A DNA stretch of 64,000 nucleotides from Ciona intestinalis. Taxonomy: Eukaryota; Chordata; Ascidiacea; Phlebobranchia; Cionidae. The position numbers and the translations under genes were made by a program. The notes under the pieces were generated by a model, which saw nothing but the letters and a program-made list of their open reading frames with translations, was not told the origin of the DNA and searched no databases. The stretch lies in assembly GCF_000224145.3 (NCBI RefSeq), contig NW_004190398.2, positions 342,310 to 406,309 on the forward strand, read 5' to 3'. Below, piece after piece: positions 1 through 12,300 of the stretch. Within the stretch, counting starts at the first letter, position 1. The number at the start of each line of letters is the position of its first letter.

Positions 1-7
1 ACTCGTG

Positions 8-302
8 TATGTAACTTACTTCATTTCGAGTGGCCGGAAAACGAAAGTCGTTTTAACACAGGTGTCTCATACACCTCGTGCCAGCTTACGAGTTACTATG
101 TATGTTACTTGTGGGTGATTATTATTTTTTTTTTCATGTAGGACTGAAAATCTGGACAACTCATTACTGACCACTGGGTTGAAGTAATTGCCGTTTAGTG
201 TCTTGCCGAAGGACACATACGCCCACAGGGGTAGCCGTACAAGCCTTGAACCCATTACCTCTGGGTTAGAGACAGGCGCGCTAACCACTTTGCCAGGGCT
301 CC
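8..302 (-). mobile_element. SINE, reversed, at left end of window
   Basis: Tail complement GTAACTTACTTCATTTCGAG at the left. The head complement, with TTGAACCCATTACCTCTGGG, ends near 302. It lies in the intron after the last visible LRP5/6 exon (335-415). Confidence 0.85.
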
Positions 303-334
303 AGACAAAGCCATATGCCACATACACCACTTAC

Positions 335-3300
335 CGCAATTCATTTCATCACTTTGCGAGATGCAATCATACGTTCCGTCGCAAATTTTTGACTGGTTGA
401 CGCACTGGGGCAAGACTTGAACCAAGTTATGGAGAAAGTTTCCTCTGTGTTGTAAATCTCCTGTGGTGAAAACAAAATATGATATAATATGTTGTATAGT
501 AGGGTGGGGTAGGTTGGAACATCTTTGACACATAATATCCAAATATCCTGATTGTGTTTTAAAAAATTAACAACGGTCTATGGGAGTTGTGAGGATACAG
601 TTTTAAAATTCATTGATTTTTTTGTTTACCAAATGGAACGAGGAAACAGAACTAAAAGGTGTCCCATCTTCCCCCACACTTTTTTCTAAAGAATGGCTGA
701 CAATTTAGACAACCCATAAGTGACCACTAGGTTTAAGCAAGAATTTGTTTATTTTGTATCTAAAATAATAAATTTTTTGAAGTATTAATTTGTTTTCTAA
801 AGTGGACAATTTAATTTAGATAACCCATAAATACCCACTGAGTTAAGCAAAACTATCGTTGTCCCGTAAAACTTACCTGCTTTGCATTCCACTTCGTAAT
901 CCTTACACGGCAGTCTATTTGTCTCACAATTCATTTCATCTGAGGCATCTTCGCAATCATTCTCACTGTCACATTTCCAATTCATGGGAATACAAATCGA
1001 TAAAGTTTTGCATCGAAAATAACCTGGACCACACGTCACTGGCTTGCCTGGAAAACATAATAACTTTTTTAAATTTTTTTTTTTTTTTAAAAATTTATAT
1101 ATATATGCAATTGGAGAAAGATGGGACACCTTTTCATTCTACTTTCTCGTCCCATTTGGTAGTAAACAGAAAGCACAAGGTTTCCCACCTTCCACCACCC
1201 TACTATATATAATTTTATTTGTTTAACTTAGTACTTTTCAAACCGGGGGTCACGACCCTGCTTGTAGGGGACTCCAGGGGTCAAAGATAGCACACCAATT
1301 TTACACAAAGTACTGCGTAGTTTATACTATTAAGCTTAAAAACTTTTTGGCTATTTTACCCATTACCATAACATAGTGTACTAAAAATTTGTTTAATTTT
1401 TTTTTTTTTTTAAAAACAAAATTTATTAATAAACAGACAACAATAACAACAATAACAACAACAATTAATAAACAGACAACAATTACAACAACAATTAAGC
1501 CTAAAAATAAACAAACAAAAAAACACAAAACTTACCACATTTGGAATCTTCTATCACAGCAAGATGTGTGGGGCACGAACACCGTGTCACCCCGGTAACT
1601 TGTGGCACGCAGATATGTGAACAACCCCCATTATCAGTGAAACATGGGTGTTGTACTGTGGAGGGGCATTGTTAACAAACAAAATAAATTCATAAAAAAA
1701 AAAATGTTTTTAATAAATAAAAATAATGCTTCTAAAACGAAAAATAATGAAAAATAATACTTTTATGATAATCTGAAATGACAGGTTGACAGCTTAAACG
1801 ATATGTGGTAGTTTAAAAAGAATTAAATTATTTTTTTGCATGTGAAATTTGCTCTTGGCTAAACACATTTCAGAAAAAAATTTCATTAATTTCTCTGCTT
1901 GAATAAAGATAACACAAAAAAGTTTAAAAAGTAATAAAAAATAATATAAAACTTAACATAAAAATCATAAAATTAATATCATGTTTCTATGACTTACATC
2001 GGTCACCAAGATTGATAAGCTTGGCTGCAGCGATCGCTTTTAAGTTTCGGACTCGACTTTGAATAATTCGTCGATTTGAACCGTCGATTTTATTCGCTCC
2101 ACTGATCACACCAACATCAATCTATGACATCATAATTAGCATTATTAAAAAAAAAAATTTTCAAAATTTAAAAATCAAAATGTTTTGTATTTATTTTTTT
2201 TTCGGTTTTTATATTTTTTATATTTAAATTTCTGTTTTACTAATAAATTTGCCTCATACAAAAAAAACTACTTTATAAAAAATGACCAAAAGTACATAAA
2301 AATCGCTAAAATAAATTAAAAAAAAACTTAAAATATGAACCTGAGAGTCCACCCAATAGATGGAATCACCAAACACAGCTAAACCAACTGGTTGACTTAT
2401 ACTGTTCTCAATAAGCGTGGTACGATGGCTTCCATCGGTATTTGACCATTCTATAACCTCACGATCCGGATCAGACCAGTATAATCTGGTTTGGGTGAAA
2501 ATAAGTTAAATAGAAAATTTAAAAAAAATTTTTTCAATTTTTCTAAATAAAAATCACAGAAAAATTTGTTGAATTTTTTAATTTTTTTAAAACTATGAAA
2601 AATTCTGGATCAGAGCAGTTTAATCTGGTTTGGGTGAAAATGAGTTTAATAGAAAAAAAAAATTAATAAAAATTACAGAAAGTTAAGAATCAAATCAGTA
2701 TAATGTGAAATTTCGTTTTATATATTGTATTACCAAATACGTTTGAATTTTCTGATTAAAAATTACCAAAAAATGCATTTTTTATTATTACCTATTTTTA
2801 ATGAAATACATCAATGTACTAAACAAAAATTAAAAAATATAAAAATCTGATCGATAAAAAAAATAACTGAAAAAAAACAAGAAATCTATAAAAAAAACAA
2901 ATTCAAATTTAATTTTTTTAAAACTTTTTGCTAAAAAAAACTTATAAAAATTGTCACCTTTTAGATTGTGAGTCTACTACCATAGCTGAAACGTTGTGTA
3001 AATTATGACTGAATAATTCAATGCAATCAGATCCGTCTAAAGCAGATTGTAGAATCTTAAATCTGCATGACTTTGTGTCATGGCATGTGTTACTGAAGTA
3101 TATGCGCCTGTGAAAAAAATTAATAATTTTTTTTTTGATAAAATTTGAAAAACTGGACTTTGAAACAGAATTGAAAAAAAAATTATTACAAAAATTGGTC
3201 ACTTAAATTATTTATATTTTGTTTATAACGATTTAATTAAATTTTTTTTTTTTTTTTCATAATTTATTCATATTACTTGTTTAAAAATTTCTGAATTGGG

Positions 3301-6300
3301 GCAAACGCTTGGGTTTTTAGATGTTTTTGTAAACAAGGTGTAATATATAATATTAGAATGAATTTATGAAAAAAATCAATCGTTGTATTTATTAATTTAG
3401 TTAAATTCTATCGAAAAGTACGGTGGCAAATGCCACCGAACTCAAATGATTAATTTCTGTAGCAAATATTTGTTTAACAGATTTTACATTATGTGGCAAA
3501 TGCATTTTGCCACCGTAAATTTCTATGACCAAAAACCAAGCAATACGAATCAGCTTACCCTTTCATGGAGTCTATTGTAATTTTCCTTGGCATAATATCA
3601 ATGTATTTTCCATTTCCCACCCCTTGTGCATTGAGTTTACCAGATAATACAGTCCCAATCATGGTCCCATTTAAATTCATCATTTGGATCTAAAATATGT
3701 TTGCATTAGATATGTGTACAGGAATATGGTAGTTATTCCATAGTTCTCTGGCAAAAAATTGTGGGTGTAACTTTAGAGGTGTCGTTTTTAGGGGGACAGG
3801 AGTTTAAACTAAATGAATATTTTACAAAAAAAATGCTAAATATGTTTGATTCTGAAAATCTACACCTCGTGCCAGCTTACGAATTACCCAGTTTGTTACT
3901 TTGTGGGTGATTATATTTTAGCTTTTTTTTAGTTTTTTTGATGTGTGGCTGATAATTTGGACAACCCATTAGTAACCACTGGGTTGGAGCAATTGCCGTT
4001 AAGTGCCTTGCCCAAATACGCCTACAATGGTAGCAAAGACATTATAAAAGAAAACGGCACCGTGGCTCAGTGGTTTAGGCGCCTGCATCGAAAACGACAA
4101 AAACCAAAGTGTCACTGGTTTTATGCTCGACGACAATACTAACACTGATCGACGTATGTGTCCTTGAGCACCTAATGGGCCAAATCTGACCTAAATCCCA
4201 GGTCCTTGAGAAGGACCTCACCCACAAAGAATAAAAAAATATAAAATTCAAAACAAAAACTTACGGAATTAGACAGAGAGTCTGTCCAGTACAAATGTCT
4301 TGTGTAGGGTTCCACAGCTAAATCATGGGGTCGATTTGACCCGTTTGAACCCCTATTTGCGACGAGAACTCTCGCATCTGTGCCATTGTCTCGGCAACTC
4401 TTTATTTCACCGGTGGCGCAGTCGATCCAGTATATTGTGCGTTCTATTGGGTCGTAGTCAATTGAGCAGGCATCCTGAAGAGGTAAAATTGACCATTTTT
4501 AACTTACATAAATGAAATTTAACTTTTTTTTTAATTTATACAATTTTTTTATATTAAATTTTAAATTTATTTTTACTTTTTTAAATTTTAGTTTTGAATT
4601 TAAACTTTAAAAAAAAATTATTCAAGAAAATTGTTATTCGTTCATTCATTCATTGATCGATTGATTTTAAATCACCTTCAGCCCTTTAATGGGTAACACG
4701 GCGTCAGGCGTTGGTTTTGCATTCTCGTCGTAAACTGCTCGCTGGTCAATCTCAGCCCCGGGAATTACCCCTAGGACCCCTTCGGAGGATTCGAACACAA
4801 TACGGGAAATATATGAAGTCTGGCTCACCAATAGGAAATTTAATGGGGCTGGGAAGTAAATGAATGAAATTTACGACTGTTTTGTATATTAGTTAAAAAT
4901 AAATATTGTTTTTACGGGTATTAAAGGTATTTTTCAACCGATAACAATTTTTTGTATAACTTTTTTTGGTAAAAAAACGTCATATTTTTATTAGTCAAAT
5001 GAGAGAAACCAATTTATGAATGTTTGCTTTTTTTCTGAATTTTATCCGAAAAATTAGAAAGTAATTCTGAAAGTAAAATGTTAATTTTTGTTTTTTTTGT
5101 TAGAAAAATTAGAAAGCAGTTTTAAAGGTAAAATATTAGTACGTAAAACAATTAACAAAAATAAAAAAAACTTTTTTAAAAAAGAAAGGAAAAGTATGTA
5201 AATCTATTTTTTAGATGTTTAATATGAATGAATTTTGAATTAGTTCTTACCAACACATGAAGAATTATCCAATAGATTTAACGTGTAATGGGCAGGGCAC
5301 TCGCAAGTGTAGTTTCCCCCTGGAAGACTTAAACATAGGTATTGGCACCCCCCGTTATCACGTGAACATGATGTGACACCGATTTGACGTGATGCGTGAA
5401 ACACCAACATATCATCAATAGAACCGAGACCAGTCTCGATTATTCTCCTGTGAAACGGAAATTTACAGAAAATTTACGGGAAAAATATTAAATGCAGAAT
5501 TTTCGTGGAATTAAATAATTTTTGGAAAATTAATAAAAGTTTTTGTATTTCAAAATAAAATATATGATCTTTCCGTGGCCAAAATATCTCATAGCGTGTC
5601 ATGCTGTAGGACCTTAACCATACAGAATGAAATTCATAAAAATCCACCAAAAATACAAAAAACCCTATTAAAAAAAAAAAAATTCTAAAAAATCCTAAAA
5701 ATCCCTACATTTCTTACCTACTTAATCTATGCAATTTATTTGGAGGGACCTCAGCCAATACAGAATAAAAATTCAAAAATTCCACCAAAAAATATCAAAA
5801 TTATAATAATTTCTGACCTGCTTAATCTATGCAATTTATTTGATAAGACCTCCAGGATAAAAATATATAAAATCCACCAAAAAATACCAAAATTATAATT
5901 TCTGACCTGCTCGCTCCGTGCAATTTATTTGACAGGACCTCACTCATACAGAATAAAAATTCAAAAATTCCACCAAAAAATATCAAAGTTATAATAATTT
6001 CTGACCTGCTTAATCTGTGCAATTTATTAGATAAGACCTCCAAGATAAAAATATATAAAATCCACCAAAAAATACCAAAATTATAATTTCTGACCTGCTT
6101 AATCTATGCAATTTAATTGATAAGACCTCCAGGATAAAAATATATAAAATCCACCAAAAAATACCAAAATTATAATTTCTGACCTGCTCGCTCCGTGCAA
6201 TTTATTTGACAGAACCTCACTCATACAGAATAAAAATTCAAAAATTCCACCAAAAAATATCAAAATTATAATAATTTCTGACCTGCTCGCTCCGTGCAAT

Positions 6301-9300
6301 TTATTTGCTCTTTGTATGGTCTTCTGTTTGCTATCTGCCCAATACACATGTTCTCCATATAATGTTAAACTTGAAATAACATTTCCTGGTTCGTCAGCTA
6401 CATTGATTACTTCAATCAAGTTTCTGCCTGTTTATAAAATGCGCAAATATATTAAAATTGCAAAAAATGTACATAGAAAATTATGAAGTTTAACAAAAAT
6501 ACAAATATATAATTAAAAAATAATAAAATGGGCAAATATATTAAAATTGCAAAAAATCCTTTCCAGTTACAATCTGTACATCAAGAATTATGAAGTTCAA
6601 AAAATGTCAAATGTTTGAACAATAGTAAAAAATGCAAGTAGTAAATATGCAATCAAATCTTTTTCATTCTCTCAGATTTATAAATTAATTTTTTTAATTT
6701 TTAACTTACCAATTTTTACAAGTTTTTAAAGTTTTTTCCTAGTCTTAAAACATTCCGTCCAGAAAATTGTTTAAAAAAATTTAACCTAATTTTCCATAAA
6801 AATGATAAATTCCCTCATAAAGACCATAACTCAACCTGTATACCCACAACCACAATACCTACCTTCCATATCGGAAGACATGATCATATTACTGTCATAA
6901 TCCACCCAATAAATCCTTCTATCCTCGTAATCTATAGTAAGGGAACTAGCGCGTCCAACGTCCCCGATTTGTGTCAATCGTACCACGTTGGAACCATCCA
7001 GATTTGCGCGTTTTATGCACGTGTCTGTGCCCCACTCTGACCAGTATATGTACCTGTTTAAAACATGTTTGGAATTTCGTTAAAAAGTTAAAAAATGTTT
7101 TATCAGAAAAAATTGAAATAAATTTTTTAACAAACTAGCTTTAGAAGCAGCTTTTAAAAATACTTTTATACAAGTATTGTTTTATTACAAAATAAAAACA
7201 GTTTTTTACATTAAATGTATTTTTTTATAAACTAGAAAATAATTTGAAAAAAAAATATATAAATGAAAAAATGAATACAAAAGAACTGAAAACACATTTT
7301 TAAATAGAAATTTTCGAACCCAAACATACTTTTTAACAAAACAGAAAGAAAAAAAAAAGAAAAAAAATTTCTTAACAACAAATTATCAATCAATACAAAA
7401 AAAATATTTTTTTTAAAATAGAAATTCTCTTCACCCATTGGCTGGATCCATGGCGATACACGCAGGTGAATCCAATCCCTGCCATATGATTGGTCGCCTG
7501 CTTGTCCCGTCCATACGAGCAACTTCGATCCGATTGGCTTGAGCGTCAGCCCAGAACACATTGCGTCCGATCCAGTCAACCGCGACCCCTTGTAAGATCT
7601 CTATGCCGATATCTATGAATCTCTCAACGTTGGACCCGTTCATAAAAGCACGCGAGATTGTCTGAAAAAAAGTTAGAAAAAAATGAAAAATTAAATAAGT
7701 AATTTTTTTCTTATCGGAAAAAAAATGGAAAAAATAAAAAAGGAAAAAAAAACATTTTTCTGTGGATAACAAAAATAATATTGTTTCTTAGAGTTAGGTC
7801 TATAGATTGCTATAGGTGTGCAGAGCAGGTTTGCTACTTCTGGGATAGAAAAAAGAGTGTTTTTGTGTGTTTTTTACGGTTTACAATTGTAAAGGTTAAA
7901 TTTTTAGTGAATATTAGGTTTGATAGAAATTACATTCTGTTGAGTTTAAAGTATTCATAATTTCGAATCGGGGTTTCCAACTCTATGATACAGGGGCAAG
8001 TGATTTCTTTATATGGCTCTGAAATTGCCCATAATATTACATGTACTATGTTTAGGGTATACCCAATGCATGTAATAAAATTCTATTCTACATGGCCAAG
8101 GTCCTACAGCGTGACACGCCATGGGACATGAAATTTAGGCAAAAGTTTGCCTATTACCTCACTGTTATAGAGAAAAGTGTACAAAAAAGTCATGACATTT
8201 GTCTTTTTAATACATATAAAACGTACCATGTCTCTTGTATTTGTCCAATACACCATACTATCATCTACTGAGAAATCAAGTAAGTAAGCTTCAACGGGTT
8301 TGTTGAATGGAAGGGACTTGTCGTTTTGTGCAGTGTCGAGAGAAATCTCTTTAATTCCGCCAACTTTTGGTAGTGAATAGAGAAGGTAAGCTTCAGGTAC
8401 CACGCACTGGTGACTGTTGATCGCTAATTCGAGACCAGTTGGGCAACTGCACCTCGGACCCTGGGGTAGAAAAAACAGTATTAGTTTTTATTTTTTAAAT
8501 TAATAAAAAAAAAAAAAATTTTTACAAACTGCTAATAAAATGCCATTAAAAATGCTAGTAATTTTATTTTTATTGTCGCTATTTTTTACAAACTGTTAAT
8601 AAATGTTGTAAAAAAAGCTAGTAAAGTTTTTTGAGTGGGGTAAAAAACACAATATTAATATTTTTTTCTAAATTAAAAAAAATCGCTTTTTTTGCAAACT
8701 GGAAATAAAATTTGAAACAAGATTAAAAAAAAAATTTTTAAATGCACAGAATAGGATTTTAAGCACAGGAAACATATTATAAAATATAAACTTTAAAAAA
8801 ATTTAATCTTTTCTCGGAGGGAAAACCTGAAACAACAAAACCAGTGATGCATGACAATGCTGGGTGTGCGAATATGAAGTAATCAGATTAAGAGCAATTA
8901 TTTACACTTATTCTTCAAAACAAAGCAAATAACAAGTCACCCACAATGCCAGTGTTGCCAGGTTATTATTTACAGTGTTGCCAGACTATTTTTGCAGTGC
9001 TGTCAATTAGTTTTACAGTGTTGCTAATTATTTTTTTACAGTGTTGTCAGATTATTTTTCAAGTGTTGCTAAATTATTTTTTACAGTGTTGCCAGATTAT
9101 TTTCCAAGTGTTGCTAAATTATTTTTTACAGTGTTACCAGATTGTTTTTACAGTGTTGCCAGATTGGTTTTACAGTATTGCCAGTTTATTTTTCACAGTG
9201 TTGCTCAAAAATGTTTTACAGTGATGCGAGATTATTTTTTACCCTGTTGCCAGATGCTAATGTAAACATTTTATCAGTGTTTTTAAAAATAGTGAAACCA

Positions 9301-12300
9301 ATTTATTTTCATTTTATTTAATCTATTACGTATTTTCAACATAAAATTGAAATTTTACAGTTACTAAAAAATAATATCAAAATAAATACAACCATTTTTT
9401 CTTACACACATTTCCGCCAGAAAAGATTAAAAATCCCACCGCAAAAAAATCCAAATTTAGCATAAATTATGTATTTCCTGCCCTGCGGTCTAACAGGGTG
9501 TTGGTAATAGGTTTGTTCTTGTTTGGTCACAAGCCACTCCACGTGTAATAACAACACACAAAAATAGGCCGCATTAAGCCACAGTTGGCGGCTGAAAGCA
9601 ACAGCAAATCAAAACATAACCCCTACGCAGGATAGGTCACAATTTTGACTAAAATCTGGATGTTTTTTTTTAAGTAATTGGTTAAAAAAATTTGGGGGCA
9701 TTTTTCTGTAAAGCTATTCTAATATAGCAGTATTTTTAATTGAGAAATACCTTCAATTTTAATCAATCTAGCAAGGTATTTAACATAAGGTGTCTGACTG
9801 CAGTGTTACAACACTGGTTGGATACTCTCATAAAAGACTAAAATGGGCTTTCTGGGGGTAATGGGCCAAATCTGGCCTAAAAGGACCTCACCCATAATGA
9901 ATAAAAACAGTAAATAACTAACATATTATACATGGAAAAAATTAAAATTTATACACTTTAATACCATAATCAGAGGGTACTAGGCCAATCTTAATATAAA
10001 TTAATGCAATATAAGCGAAAAAAACCCCCACATAAAATAAATCACTACAATTGCGCGCCGTTTAAACGTTATCAACTGTATTTGTAAACTAACTCATGGT
10101 TTACAAATATACATTGATAACACACTAGATAAAAAAACGGGAAATCTCCTGACTTATTTAGAAAAGCTATACCCTAACAGCCCATTTTTACCTAATTTTT
10201 AAAACATGGGTGACATCACAGTTTCACATATGTTTTGCACTCTATAAGCAGTTTTACCCTTATGTTAGTCGTTTATTCAAAGAAGTAGTCAAATTATACA
10301 CCATTTGCCACATTAATTAATGAGGTTCCTAATGTTTGACAACTATGTGACAATATGTGTAACTGCATTTTAACAATGTCACCTATAGTTCACTAAAAAA
10401 TGTAAAAACGAGAAGTTTATAAATATGATTATAGACGGTCACCAATTTTCATAAACTACAAAATATAATGCTCAAAAAATAGAATGCATAATGAAAAATA
10501 ATAATTTTGTGCTATTATAAAAAAAAAAACACTTTTGTGTTTATGATTAAAAAATGATAACTAGTTCAATTTTTAGCTTAAAACCGCAACAAAAAATTCT
10601 TATTTTTTTGTTAAAACGGAAAAAATTAAGCTCATTTGATCGGAAAAAAATGTGTGGACACACAAGTATTTCACCCTTTAACTGTTTTTGCATCACAAAA
10701 GCTATTATGATGTAACTATTCTCTGTGGGTTAGTATTTAAACATGTAAAATTTTGAATTTATTATTTCATATTTTTGTTGTATTTTCTTCTTTTTTATAT
10801 ACTTTTTAATAATTTTCAAATTTCATTGTATAAATATTTTTTAATAATTTTATCTTTTTAATAATTTTTCAATTTTGTTTTAATATACAATTTTTATTTT
10901 TTTTAATACGTTCTTTTTTTACTGTTATTTTAATGAACAGTGAATACATAAAGTGTGATTGATTATGTTTTCCATATAATTAAGACAGATAGCTGTATAT
11001 GGACCATAAATAATAGTTTGCACGAATTATGATGTATATGCTCATTATACGGGCAAGTTTTGTGGTTTTACAAAAATCCAAATTTTCTTTTTCACTTTCG
11101 TGCTAACTCAAATACAGTATTTTCAAATCCAGAGCATATTATTAAGCTAAACGATCTATCGAAAAAACTAAACTTGGTTTTATAGTACAAGATACGAAAA
11201 GTCTTAAATTGTTACTTTACTAAATAGTTCTATTTTCTTTATTATAAAAAAAAATAAAAAAAAGTTAAAACAGATTATGCAAAGCTTTTGAATTTAACCC
11301 AAACTTAAAAAGATAAAAACTATCTATAAAAAAATACTAAAATAAACCCACTAAAACACAATTTACTAAATAAACATAAAGAAAGTGCCTTCAAATAAGT
11401 TAAAACCTACAAAAATAACCCTTGAAAGATCGCCGTAAAGGATTAAAACCCCCACCCCACCAAAAAAATCACACAAATACTTACCTCTGGTGTATATAGA
11501 CACAAATGTGAGCAACCCCCGTTATTTCTTGCACAAGGATTAGTTCCTGGTAAAGGTGTCATACCAGTGGCCTTCACCCCCATTAGGTTAGGAAGTTGAT
11601 CTATGAGTATTTCCCTGGATCTCGGATCACCAATTCGCATTCGTTCAATTCTTCTTCTTTGCCAGTCAGCCCAGTAGAGATAGTTGCCAAGAATGCTGTT
11701 TTAAAGTTTAAGGCTGGGTTTAGTAGTCTAAAATGGAGAAGCAATATATATATTATAGTAGGGTGGGGGGAGGAGACCCTTTTTATTCTATTTTTTGTCA
11801 CATTTGGTAATAAACAAGGAACATTCAAAGAAATATAAAACCGTATCCTTACAACTTTTATAGATCGTTGTTATTTGTTTAAAACACGATCAGGATATTT
11901 GGATATTATGTGCTAAAGGTGTCTCATCTTCCCTCACCCTACTATATATAATAATGTGGGATAAGATGGGATACTGTAGGCACCTAAATCCAAAACTTTA
12001 TTGTTGTTTTTTTACAAAAAAAAAAATTTTTTTTACAAAAAACAACAATCTTTTAGTGTCCTGTGGTCAAATTAAATATATAACATCCGTGTATTTTTAT
12101 ACACCACACACATATGGTGTATTAAACACCTTATGCTCACTGTCAAGGTATAACATGGGTGTCTTCTTATACCCCAGACACACATGGTGTAATCATACAC
12201 CTCATGCTCACTGCCAAGTTATAACATGGGTGTCTTCTTATACACCAGACACACATGGTGAATTTTTACACCTCATGCTTAAATAGAACAACAAAATAAT

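Noticed and set aside
5822..6419. Extension of the LRP5/6 reading frame through the repeat copies
   Set aside because: Reading on from exon 15 gives a hydrophobic repeat and a stop, whereas splicing at 6283 joins in phase to exon 16 and restores the conserved propeller sequence.
7232..7579. 115-codon minus-strand frame rich in Phe
   Set aside because: Out of frame with LRP5/6 exon 13 on one side and poly-A/T intron on the other.
8950..9255. Regularly spaced repeats that might suggest a CRISPR array
   Set aside because: No unique spacers of constant length, imperfect units, and clearly animal DNA. The same applies to the array at 27245-27645.
8946..9265. Two overlapping plus-strand frames rich in Leu/Phe/Val
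   Set aside because: Translation of a 30 bp minisatellite; any frame free of stops in one unit stays open throughout.
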